From Coriobacteriia bacterium (GTDB lineage Bacteria; Actinomycetota; Coriobacteriia; Anaerosomatales; Anaerosomataceae): a stretch of 38,009 nt of DNA. The DNA is taken from the NCBI GenBank assembly GCA_016933785.1, contig JAFGAG010000017.1, positions 1-38,009 of the forward strand, in the 5' to 3' direction. A program made the position numbers and the translations under genes. Within the stretch, counting starts at the first letter, position 1. Each line of letters opens with the position of its first letter. Shown here in pieces: positions 1 through 9,669 of the stretch. The notes beneath the pieces were generated by a model, which searched no databases, was not told the DNA's origin, and saw only the letters and a list, made by a program, of their open reading frames with translations.

Positions 1-270
<270 letters not shown>

Positions 271-321
271 TCGGTAGCGACCTTTCGTGGTTGGCGCGAG
301 TGTGTTTCGCTGCAAATCCCC

Positions 322-327
322 ATTGTA
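322..327 (-). promoter_or_regulatory. uvrA: Candidate -10 box for uvrA
   Basis: On the minus strand TACAAT lies about 50 bases before the uvrA start. At 17-base spacing the upstream hexamer is TGGAGT, a poor -35. The call rests on the good -10 alone. Confidence 0.35.
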
Positions 328-352
328 CGCCCCGGCAGAGACCGACTCCAGG

Positions 353-385
353 CCGACCCGACGCCCTGCCATTGGGTCGGCAGGG
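353..385 (+). promoter_or_regulatory. Two mutually exclusive stems upstream of amt
   Basis: CCGACCC (353-359) can pair with GGGTCGG (374-380). Alternatively CCCTGCC (364-370) can pair with GGCAGGG (379-385). The two 7-bp stems share bases 379-380 and interleave, so they cannot coexist. No U-run follows, so this is not a standard attenuator. It could be an operator, an RNA switch or chance in GC-rich DNA. Confidence 0.3.
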
Positions 386-422
386 ACGCACGGAACACCT
401 GCATCGCAACCTTCATGCCATC

Positions 423-438
423 GACACACCCCCGAAAC
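423..438 (+). promoter_or_regulatory. GlnR-like half site upstream of amt
   Basis: GACAC-n6-GAAAC lies about 92 bases before the amt start. It matches the known actinobacterial GlnR pattern (GTnAC or GAAAC elements at 11-bp pitch) in all but one base of the first element. The same type of repeat occurs in exact form before glnA and before the glutamate synthase operon in this window. Confidence 0.4.
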
Positions 439-530
439 ACAGCACCCTCACGCTCAGTCTGTCAGTGGGATCGACTCCGGCGCCGGGACACACGGCACGC
501 GCCGGGATGAAGACGGAAGTGAGGGAGCGT

Positions 531-2197
<1,667 letters not shown>

Positions 2198-2207
2198 GCG
2201 ACGCACC

Positions 2208-4475
2208 GTGGTGGCAGCGAACCCCCTGGGATGGTTCGTCGAGCGGCGCGGTGCGCTCATCGAGCGAGTGACCCCGGGGACCGCTGCCGCCGTCGAACTC
2301 GCACGGCTCAGCGATGAAGCCGTCCTCGTTCAGACGAGGGCGGCTTCATCGCGCGTGGGCGTACCGTTCGCGGTGCTCGCCCTCGGAGGCTACGGAGCTG
2401 GCCGCCTGCTACCGGGCTCGGACATCGACCTGCTTATCGTGTCGGCGGGCTCCTCCCGAGACCTCGACCCGCTGGTGCGCTCGGTGCTGTATCCCCTCTG
2501 GGACGCGGGGCTCGCGGTGGGACACCAGATCAGAACGCCGAAGGACCAAGTCCGGGCCGTGCGTGAGGATCTCACGGTAGCGACGTCCTTCCTCACCGCC
2601 CGCTTCCTCGCCGGAGACGCGCAGCTTGCGCACCGCGTGATCGGCTCCGTGTTCACCCGCCTCGCACGAGACAGACGCTCGCTCCTCGAGCGCATCACCG
2701 CACGCGAGAGACCCGGCTCACCGTACCTGCTCGAACCCGATCTCAAGGACGGCGCGGGCGGCCAGCGCGACATCGACGAGCTCGTCTGGCGTGCAGCGCT
2801 CGCGCTCGGGAAGCCGGCACACTCCCCCGCCCTGCTGGTAGAGGCAGGACTCCTCGCCGGACAGGAGGCGGAGCTGCTGGCATCCGCCCAGGATGCGGTC
2901 ACCGCGGCCCGGTGGGCCATCCATCGCGGCGGCGGCCGCGCCCGCAACACCCTCTTCGTGACGGATGAGAGCGACCTGCCGCTTGACGCCAGCGCCACAC
3001 AACGGGCGCTCGAGGCAGTCAACCACACGCTGCTGGACGTGCGCGACCGTGCAGCCGGGCGGCGGGCGATGCCGGAGACCCCGCTCACGTTCGATGATCT
3101 CGTCGGGCTGGCGCGAGCGGAGACGTCCGGCCTCGACACTCTGGAGCGCGCGGTGTATGCGGGGCGTCTCGAGCACGCCGTCCCCCGGTTCCGGGAGACG
3201 ATGACGCTCCGCCGCCCGGCCCTCTCACACCGCTTCACGGTGGGGGCCCACAGCCTCCGCGTGCTTACGGCGCTTTCCGACGGCCCTACCGTGGCAAGAG
3301 ACATGCTGCCAGCTCTCGTGATCGCCGCACTGACGCACGACCTCGGCAAGCGCGAGCCCGGACCCGGTCACGCCCCTCGTGGGAGTGGGTCCGCCGCGGC
3401 GGCGGCCATGCGGTTCGGGCTTCCCGGGCGTGCGGGAGCGGATGCGGCGAAGCTGGTGCGTGAGCACTTGCTGCTTTCCGAGGTGGCAACCACCAGGGAT
3501 CTTGCCGATGAGAACGTCGTGCTGGCCGCGGCGGCCCGCATCGGTTCGGTATCGCTCATCGAACCCCTCTTCGCACTCACTGCGGCTGACATGCGCGCGA
3601 CTGGCCCTGATGTCTGGACGCCGTGGCGCGCGACGCTTGTGGCCGAGCTCGCCGACAAGCTCTCGGTCGCACTGTCACCCGACGTGGACGGGGCAGGCAT
3701 CGTCAGGGCGGCCAAGGCCACCCGGGAGGGTGCACGCACGGCTGCCCTGTCACGAGGTGCATCCCGCGCCGTCCTTGCGTTCATCGAGCAGGCGCCGCTC
3801 CGCTATCTCGCGCGCCGCGATGCCGGCCAGGTGTTGCGCGATGCGTTGCTCGTGCAGTCGATCGCGGGTCCGGGCGCTCCGGGCCGCTTCGCACTCGGCA
3901 TCACATCCGGCCCGGCCGAGGGCACCTGGGTCATCGACGTCATCACCCGCGACCGCCCCGGCCTCTTCGCGACGATCAGCGGCGCACTCACGCTGTCGGG
4001 GCTCGACACTCTGGCGGCCGAGGCGCAGACGGGTGCCGCGGGGATCGCTCTCGACACCTTCACGGTCGGCTCCGCCACGCGCGCGCCCGCAAGCACAGAG
4101 ACCTGGCGCACGGTCGAGCGTATCCTCGCTGCCGCACTGACCAGCCGCTACGACATCGACACACGCCTCGCCGAGCGCCGGAAGCACTATCCCGGGCCCA
4201 CCCGCGTGGAGCAACCGGTGATACGGGTCGGGGCTACTGGACGATTCACCACGACAGTCCGCGTGGAGGCCTCCGACAGGATGGGACTCCTGCACGACCT
4301 TGCGCGCGCCTGTCAGGCCGCCGGACTGGACATCCAGCGTGCCGTCATCACCACCCGTGGCGAGAGAGCCGACGACGTCTTCGAGCTGACCGATCGCGAC
4401 GGTGCCCCGCCCACGGCCGCGATCCTCACCGAGACGCTCGTCCCACTCCTCGAACAGGCCGCTACAGCCCGCTGA
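2208..4475 (+). CDS. glnD: PII uridylyl/adenylyltransferase and deuridylylase (GlnD)
   Basis: The 755-residue bifunctional enzyme modifies and demodifies PII according to glutamine. Domains in order: nucleotidyltransferase with GGYGAGRLLPGSDIDLL at about residues 59-76; the GlnD-specific EPDLKDGAGGQRDI segment near 175; an HD hydrolase with the HD pair in LTHDLGK near 375; and two ACT domains at about 572-650 and 682-750 that would sense glutamine. It is shorter than the roughly 890-residue enterobacterial enzyme, as is usual in actinobacteria. The GTG start is ten bases after the glnB stop, with no strong ribosome site, so translation is probably coupled; GTG at 2211 is an alternative. The 3' end overlaps acs by 14 bases, tail to tail. 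Confidence 0.93.
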   Translation: MVAANPLGWFVERRGALIERVTPGTAAAVELARLSDEAVLVQTRAASSRVGVPFAVLALGGYGAGRLLPGSDIDLLIVSAGSSRDLDPLVRSVLYPLWDAGLAVGHQIRTPKDQVRAVREDLTVATSFLTARFLAGDAQLAHRVIGSVFTRLARDRRSLLERITARERPGSPYLLEPDLKDGAGGQRDIDELVWRAALALGKPAHSPALLVEAGLLAGQEAELLASAQDAVTAARWAIHRGGGRARNTLFVTDESDLPLDASATQRALEAVNHTLLDVRDRAAGRRAMPETPLTFDDLVGLARAETSGLDTLERAVYAGRLEHAVPRFRETMTLRRPALSHRFTVGAHSLRVLTALSDGPTVARDMLPALVIAALTHDLGKREPGPGHAPRGSGSAAAAAMRFGLPGRAGADAAKLVREHLLLSEVATTRDLADENVVLAAAARIGSVSLIEPLFALTAADMRATGPDVWTPWRATLVAELADKLSVALSPDVDGAGIVRAAKATREGARTAALSRGASRAVLAFIEQAPLRYLARRDAGQVLRDALLVQSIAGPGAPGRFALGITSGPAEGTWVIDVITRDRPGLFATISGALTLSGLDTLAAEAQTGAAGIALDTFTVGSATRAPASTETWRTVERILAAALTSRYDIDTRLAERRKHYPGPTRVEQPVIRVGATGRFTTTVRVEASDRMGLLHDLARACQAAGLDIQRAVITTRGERADDVFELTDRDGAPPTAAILTETLVPLLEQAATAR

Positions 4476-6447
4476 TCAGATCCTTCACGACCTTGGGATC
4501 CGACAGCGTGGACAGGTCGCCGAACGCCTCGGTCTCGCGCTCGCCTGCCGCGATCTTGCGCAGGATGCGCCGCATGATCTTGCCGCTCCGCGTCTTGGGC
4601 AGGTCGTGCGCGAACTGGATGCGGTCGGGCTGCGCGATCGGACCGATCATCTTGCGGACATGCCCCTTGAGGATCATCGCAAGATCGTCGGAGGCCACCT
4701 GTCCGTCGCGGAGGATGACGTACGCGTGCACGCCCTCGCCCTTGACCGGATGCGGGAACCCCACGACCGCCGCCTCGCTCACAGCGTCGTGACTCACGAG
4801 CGCGCTCTCGATCTCGGCGGTGCCGAGCCGGTGCCCGCTCACGTTGATGACGTCGTCCACGCGGCCGAGCAGCCAGTAGTCACCCTCGGCATCCACCCGC
4901 GCGCCGTCACCGGTGAAGTACCGCCCGGGGAAGCGTTCGAAGTAGACCTCGTGCAACCGCTTCTTGTCGGCATCGTTCCATGTGCCCCGCAGCATGCCCG
5001 GCCACGGCTGTTTGACGGTGAGGTAGCCGCCATCGCCCGGGTCGGCCCGTGAGCCGTCCTCCCGGACGACCTCGGGGAGCACGCCGTAGAACGGCCACGA
5101 CGCGGAGCCCGGCTTGAGCGGCGTGGCTCCCGGGAACGGCGTGATGAGGAAGCCGCCGGTCTCCGTCTGCCAGTACGTGTCCACGATCGGGAGCTCGCCC
5201 CGGCCGATGGTATCGCGATACCACTCCCACACCTCGGGATTGATGGGCTCCCCCACAGTGCCAAGCAGCCGGAGCGAGGTGAGGTCGTAGCGCTGCGGCC
5301 AGCCTGCGCCGTGGCGCATGAGCGCGCGGATGACCGTGGGCGCCGTGTAAAGCGTGTTCACGCGGTACTTCTCGACGACCGCCCAGAAGCGGCCCGGATC
5401 GGGATACGTGGGCACGCCCTCGAACATGAGCGTCGTGGCGCCCGCGGCAAGTGGGCCGTACACGATGTAGCTGTGCCCGGTGACCCAACCGATGTCGGCG
5501 GTGCACCAGTAGACGTCCTCGTCGCGGTAGTCCATCACGGTCTTGAAGCTCATGAGCGTGTAGAGCAGATAGCCCGCGGTGGTGTGCAGGATACCCTTGG
5601 GCTTGCCGGTGGAGCCCGACGTGTAGAGGATGAACATCGGGTCCTCGCCGCCCATCGGCTCCGGTCGGCATGGCTTGCGCACCTCGGGAGCCGTGACCTC
5701 CTGGTGCCACCAGGTGTCGCGTCCCGGCTCCATGTCCACGTCTCCGGCGCCACGCTTCACGACGATGCACGCCTCAACGCTCGGGCACTCGAAGAGCGCC
5801 TCATCGGCAGCGACCTTGAGCGCCACCTTGCGGCCGCCACGGATGCCCTCATCGGCGGTGATGAGGAGCTTGGCGCCGCAGTCCTGGATGCGCTCGCGGA
5901 GCGCACTCGCCGAGAAGCCGCCAAAGACGACCGAGTGTATGGCGCCGATGCGCGTGCACGCCAGCATGGCCATCGCGAGCTCGGGAATCATCGGCAGGTA
6001 GATCGCCACACGGTCGCCGCGCTCGATGCCCTTCTTCTTGAGGACGTTGGCGAAGCGGCTGACGATGTGGTGCAACTGCTGGTAAGTGAACGTGGCGGTG
6101 GTGCCGTCGTCACCCTCCCAGATCAGCGCCGCCTTGTTGCGCCGCCAGGTATCGAGATGCCGGTCGAGGCAGTTGGCCGAGACGTTGAGCGTCCCGTCTT
6201 CGAACCACCGGTAGTCCAGATGCTCGAATCCACCCGTACGTACCGTCTGGAACGGCGTGATCCACTCGAGCTCCTCGCGAGCCGCATCGCCCCAGAATCC
6301 CTCCGGATCCTCGATCGACCGCCGGTACGCGTCTGCGTACGCATCGCGACCTGGCACGACCGCCCGCTCGGTGAACGATTCGGGTGGCGGGTAGATGCGC
6401 TCCGCCGAGGACACATGCTCGATGCTCCCGCGCTCTTCGCTCGTCAT
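4462..6447 (-). CDS. acs: Acetyl-CoA synthetase (AMP-forming)
   Basis: The 661-residue enzyme converts acetate, ATP and CoA to acetyl-CoA, AMP and PPi. Length matches the family (about 650). Motifs visible are the AMP-binding loop YTSGSTGKPKG near residue 275, YWQTETGG, YFTGDGARVD and the C-terminal PKTRSGKIMRR near 620, whose lysine is the catalytic residue controlled by acetylation in characterised Acs enzymes. A GGAGGGAG ribosome site precedes the ATG at 6447. The gene is transcribed alone and is divergent from larE. A GNAT acetyltransferase is encoded elsewhere in the window (27448-28017), but nothing links it to this lysine. Confidence 0.95.
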   Translation of the reverse strand: MTSEERGSIEHVSSAERIYPPPESFTERAVVPGRDAYADAYRRSIEDPEGFWGDAAREELEWITPFQTVRTGGFEHLDYRWFEDGTLNVSANCLDRHLDTWRRNKAALIWEGDDGTTATFTYQQLHHIVSRFANVLKKKGIERGDRVAIYLPMIPELAMAMLACTRIGAIHSVVFGGFSASALRERIQDCGAKLLITADEGIRGGRKVALKVAADEALFECPSVEACIVVKRGAGDVDMEPGRDTWWHQEVTAPEVRKPCRPEPMGGEDPMFILYTSGSTGKPKGILHTTAGYLLYTLMSFKTVMDYRDEDVYWCTADIGWVTGHSYIVYGPLAAGATTLMFEGVPTYPDPGRFWAVVEKYRVNTLYTAPTVIRALMRHGAGWPQRYDLTSLRLLGTVGEPINPEVWEWYRDTIGRGELPIVDTYWQTETGGFLITPFPGATPLKPGSASWPFYGVLPEVVREDGSRADPGDGGYLTVKQPWPGMLRGTWNDADKKRLHEVYFERFPGRYFTGDGARVDAEGDYWLLGRVDDVINVSGHRLGTAEIESALVSHDAVSEAAVVGFPHPVKGEGVHAYVILRDGQVASDDLAMILKGHVRKMIGPIAQPDRIQFAHDLPKTRSGKIMRRILRKIAAGERETEAFGDLSTLSDPKVVKDLISGL

Positions 6448-6485
6448 ACGGCGCTCCCTCCGGTCGTATGGTCAGCATATTCCCT

Positions 6486-6512
6486 TTGACCGACGCTCGT
6501 GTCGTGTACGAT
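6486..6512 (+). promoter_or_regulatory. Possible promoter of larE
   Basis: TTGACC (6486-6491) and TACGAT (6507-6512) lie before the TTG start of larE. The 15-base spacer is shorter than ideal and the -10 matches only four of six bases, so this is a weak call. Confidence 0.35.
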
Positions 6513-6538
6513 ACGCTTACCCGCGACAAGGAGTGCTC

Positions 6539-7360
6539 TTGCCCGCACTGACCCGAAAGTACGACGACCTTCGCAACCGCCTGTCCAATCTGGGCAGCGC
6601 TCTGGTGGCGTATTCTGGTGGCGTCGACTCCACACTACTCGCATTCACCGGCCACGTGGTCCTCGGAGCCAAGTGCCTTGCGGTGATCGCCGTCTCAGAC
6701 GTGCATCCGGCGGCCGAGATCGATGAGGCGCGTGCGACCGCTCGTTCGCTCGGCCTCAACGTGTACGAGGTTGAGACCTACGAACTCACCGACCCGCGGT
6801 TCCAGGCCAACCCCGCGGACCGCTGCTACTACTGCAAGTCCGAGATGTTCTCGCTCTTCCGCACGATCGCCAAGACCCGCGGCATCTCGTGGGTGCTCGA
6901 TGGCACCAACGCCGACGATCCCGCGCAGCGCCGGCCCGGCCGTCGTGCCGCCGAGGAGTTCGGTATCGTGAGTCCGCTCCTGGAGGTCGGCCTGCACAAG
7001 GACGAGATCCGCGCGCTCTCCGAGCAGCTCGGACTGCCGACGTGGGACAAGCCGTCAGGGAGCTGTCTGGCCACGCGCTTCCCCTACGGCACCGCCATCA
7101 CCGACGAGGGTCTGGAGCGTGTCGCGATCGCCGAGGCGGGCGCCCGCGCCCTCGGCCTCAAGCAAGTACGTATCCGCTCGCATGGCGACATCGCCCGCAT
7201 CGAGGTGGACCCCGCCGAGATGGAGCGCGCGTTCGCGCTCCGCGACCAACTCGCCGCCGCCGTCCGCAACGCCGGGTTCGGCTACGTCACGCAGGACCTC
7301 GAAGGCTATCGGTCGGGATCGCTGGACGACGGGATCGAAGACGCGCCTGCCGAGAGCTGA
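6539..7360 (+). CDS. larE: LarE-type ATP-dependent sulfur transferase
   Basis: The 273-residue PP-loop protein belongs to the LarE family, which AMPylates pyridinium-dicarboxylate mononucleotide and inserts sulfur to make the nickel-pincer nucleotide cofactor. The pyrophosphatase loop AYSGGVDST is at residues 24-32. RCYYCK supplies Cys96 and Cys99, and SGSCLATR supplies Cys176, the same number as the sulfur-donating Cys of Lactobacillus plantarum LarE. The three-cysteine set is the form that binds a [4Fe-4S] cluster in the Thermotoga enzyme, so a catalytic rather than sacrificial mechanism is likely. The TTG start follows AAGGAG by five bases; no in-frame ATG lies nearby. No larA, larB or larC is in the window, so its client enzyme is unknown. 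Confidence 0.85.
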   Translation: MPALTRKYDDLRNRLSNLGSALVAYSGGVDSTLLAFTGHVVLGAKCLAVIAVSDVHPAAEIDEARATARSLGLNVYEVETYELTDPRFQANPADRCYYCKSEMFSLFRTIAKTRGISWVLDGTNADDPAQRRPGRRAAEEFGIVSPLLEVGLHKDEIRALSEQLGLPTWDKPSGSCLATRFPYGTAITDEGLERVAIAEAGARALGLKQVRIRSHGDIARIEVDPAEMERAFALRDQLAAAVRNAGFGYVTQDLEGYRSGSLDDGIEDAPAES

Positions 7361-7370
7361 GCCTCTCCGC

Positions 7371-7811
7371 TCAGGCGGGGCGACCCCAGCGATGCTTGCC
7401 GAGAGTGACGAATGCGATGGCGATGCCGATCACCGCAGGAGCCACAGTGGGGTTCGCCAGGACATCCCGAGGGTCGGTGATCGGCGATGCGAGGACAAGA
7501 CCGACGAGTGGCGCCACCATCAGCGCGGGCCAGATGAGCCACGGCACCTTGGCACGGAACCCGAACACCCGGATCACCCCGTAGATCATGCCCGCGTACA
7601 CAAGAGCGGCCAACGCCATCAGTACCAGGTAGGTCGGGACCCCCCAGGTCTCACCGAACCCCAGCGTCGCCACCACGAACATACCTGCGCCGATTGCGAG
7701 CAGCACCAGCACCCACGGAACGAAGCCGCCCGCTACGACCGCTCCAAGACACCATGCGAGCTTGCGCCCCCAACCCGCCGGCACATCCTGAATGACCGCG
7801 ATCTCACTCAT
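7371..7811 (-). CDS. Small integral membrane protein, unknown function
   Basis: The 146-residue protein has about four hydrophobic helices (roughly residues 18-48, 57-80, 84-105 and 112-140) and little else. I do not recognise a family. The ATG at 7811 has a GGAGGGGGAG ribosome site; an upstream in-frame start would add a short glycine-rich stretch and is less likely. It lies 44 bases downstream of the UbiB-like gene on the same strand and could be co-transcribed with it. It converges with larE, leaving ten bases between the stop codons. Confidence 0.7.
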   Translation of the reverse strand: MSEIAVIQDVPAGWGRKLAWCLGAVVAGGFVPWVLVLLAIGAGMFVVATLGFGETWGVPTYLVLMALAALVYAGMIYGVIRVFGFRAKVPWLIWPALMVAPLVGLVLASPITDPRDVLANPTVAPAVIGIAIAFVTLGKHRWGRPA

Positions 7812-7855
7812 GACTCCCCCTCCCCGGACGCCGACTCCCACCGGCGTCTCGCCCC

Positions 7856-9214
7856 CTACACCACCAGCTCACGCAGCGCCGCTCGCACCGCCGCCGGCAT
7901 GCGCTCCCGCAGCCGCACCGGATCGCCCATCGCACGCGCAAGGATGCGCGTGGTGAACGGCTGCGCGGTCTCAACGATGTCGATCTCGGGATACAGCGCC
8001 CGGGCGACACCCTCCACCGTGGCCAGCGACTTGATGAGCAACCCGTACCCGCTCGGAATCGCGACGCCATGCTCGCCGAGCAGCTTCAGGAAGCCCAGCC
8101 CGAAGTGCGCGAAGTCCCGCGTCCCATCGGGACGGACATCGCCGTCGAGCAGGGCGCCAAGGCCCCGGCGCACCGGCTCCACATGCTCCGGCGGCACATG
8201 CACGCCGAGTTTCTCCGAGTATCGCAGCGCGCGATCTGGATCGCGGTAGATGAGCGCCGCCATCACCTGTGTGATGTTCATGCGCTCCTCCGGCGTCAGA
8301 TACCCGACGATGCCGAAGTCGAGATACGCGATCGTGTTATCGGGTGTGACGAATATGTTGGCCGGGTGCAGGTCGGCGTGGTAGCGCCCGTAGACGAACA
8401 CCTGCCGCATGAACGCGGTAGCCCCATGGATCGCGAGACCCTTGCAGTCCACACCCGCCTCGCGCGCGATCTCCAGGTCGCTCAACCGCCAACCCGTGAT
8501 GAACTCCATCGTGAGCACCTTGCCGGTGCTCCTCGTCCAGACGATCCGCGGTGCTTGCACCCTGGCGTCATCGCGGAAGTCGAACGCGAAACGGTCCGCG
8601 AAGCGGCCTTCCTGACGAAGATCGAGCTCGCGGTCGACCGTGGATGAGAACTCGTCGACCAGCCCGACCGGATCGAACCGCCGGGCGAGTCGAGTGCCGG
8701 CCATGCGTTCGGCGAGCCTTCGCACGATGGCGACATCCCCGAGTATGGACTCGGCCGCGCCAGGGCGGACGACCTTCACGACCACCTCGGCGCCTGCGGG
8801 GAGCACCTCTCCCCACACAGGTCGGTACGGGCTCGCGAGCGTCGCCCGGTGGACCTGTGCTATCGAAGCGGCGGCAAGGGGCTTGTTGTCGAAAGTCTCG
8901 AAGAGATCCTCCGGCTCGGCCGCGAACTCCGAGCGGATGACGGCGCGGATCGCCTCGGCAGGCAGTGGCGGAACCGCGTCTTGCATGCGCTGCATCTCGG
9001 CGACCAACTCGGCGGAGAACTCGTCCGGGCGCACGGAGATGAGCTGCCCGAGCTTGATGAACGCCGGCCCGAGCCGCTCGAAGGAGCGTCGCAGACCGCG
9101 CGCCCAGGCGGCACGACGTACGTGAGCCGGTGCGAGCCCGAAGCGCGCGGCGGGAAGCTGGCCTACGAGCTGGCCAACGATGACGCCGGTGATGACAACG
9201 CTGCGGGAGGCCAC
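7856..9214 (-). CDS. UbiB/AarF (ABC1) family atypical kinase-like protein
   Basis: The 452-residue protein has the hallmarks of the ABC1/UbiB family: the KxGQ motif in FIKLGQLISVRPD, the alanine-rich loop AAASIAQVHRA replacing the glycine-rich loop, the lysine in VVVKVVRPG, the ExD-type VDRELDL, HADLHPANI and the metal-binding DFG in LDFGIVG. Family members are ATPases linked to isoprenoid-quinone biosynthesis or lipid homeostasis. It ends without the two C-terminal membrane helices found in many bacterial members. The GTG at 9214 is chosen because it starts eight bases after the stop of the preceding small gene and leaves the whole ABC1 domain; no strong ribosome site is present, suggesting coupling. 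Confidence 0.85.
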   Translation of the reverse strand: MASRSVVITGVIVGQLVGQLPAARFGLAPAHVRRAAWARGLRRSFERLGPAFIKLGQLISVRPDEFSAELVAEMQRMQDAVPPLPAEAIRAVIRSEFAAEPEDLFETFDNKPLAAASIAQVHRATLASPYRPVWGEVLPAGAEVVVKVVRPGAAESILGDVAIVRRLAERMAGTRLARRFDPVGLVDEFSSTVDRELDLRQEGRFADRFAFDFRDDARVQAPRIVWTRSTGKVLTMEFITGWRLSDLEIAREAGVDCKGLAIHGATAFMRQVFVYGRYHADLHPANIFVTPDNTIAYLDFGIVGYLTPEERMNITQVMAALIYRDPDRALRYSEKLGVHVPPEHVEPVRRGLGALLDGDVRPDGTRDFAHFGLGFLKLLGEHGVAIPSGYGLLIKSLATVEGVARALYPEIDIVETAQPFTTRILARAMGDPVRLRERMPAAVRAALRELVV

Positions 9215-9222
9215 GGGGCGCC

Positions 9223-9564
9223 CTAACCGCCGACCTTGCGCAGGATCGTCTCCAGGAGCGACTCCATGGTGTCGAGGCGTCCGCGGAGTTCGGCCACCTC
9301 GAAGCGGATCTCGTCGAGCGCGGGATCGGCCGACTCCTCGCTCGCGACCTCCTCGCCACGAGCGCGAGCGGCAAGATCGGCCTTCAGCTTCTCTTTCTCC
9401 TCCTCGACCATCGCCGCCAGACCGTCGACGAACGCGTCGGGGCCTCCGCTCATCCCCTCGGGACCGCCGCTCATCCCCCGCCGGATGGCAGCTTTGATCT
9501 CCTCGTCGGCAGCCTCGTGCGTGAACAGCCATGTGGCGAAGAACCGCATGACATCGTCGGTCAT
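9223..9564 (-). CDS. Small charged coiled-coil protein upstream of the UbiB homologue
   Basis: The 113-residue protein has an N-terminal segment with aromatic residues (FFATWLFTH), a glycine-rich linker with a duplicated MSGGP element near residues 31-42, a highly charged helix rich in Glu and Lys, and a C-terminal heptad-like segment (residues 83-110) that should form a coiled coil. The layout resembles small phasin-like or regulatory proteins encoded beside ABC1 kinases, but that is a resemblance of architecture only. A GAGGGG site precedes the ATG. It is tightly coupled to the kinase gene, with eight bases between stop and start, so a joint function is likely. Confidence 0.7.
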   Translation of the reverse strand: MTDDVMRFFATWLFTHEAADEEIKAAIRRGMSGGPEGMSGGPDAFVDGLAAMVEEEKEKLKADLAARARGEEVASEESADPALDEIRFEVAELRGRLDTMESLLETILRKVGG

Positions 9565-9640
9565 GGTGCGCCCCCTCTGCTCGTTATTCCGTATCGAATA
9601 CTCCCGCTACCACCCCGACGGCGCAACCCAGACCGCCAAA

Positions 9641-9659
9641 CTCCCTGCAATAGTGGGAG
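9641..9659 (-). terminator. Weak intrinsic terminator after the metal ATPase
   Basis: On the minus strand CTCCC pairs with GGGAG around a nine-base loop and is followed by TTT. It starts 10 bases after the ATPase stop. The short stem and T-run make it weak. Confidence 0.35.
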
Positions 9660-9669
9660 ATTCTGCCCG

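Noticed and set aside
291-530. Longer start of amt at 291 or 507.
   Set aside because: The extra residues are not Amt-like; the 531 start has a ribosome site and begins at the first membrane helix.
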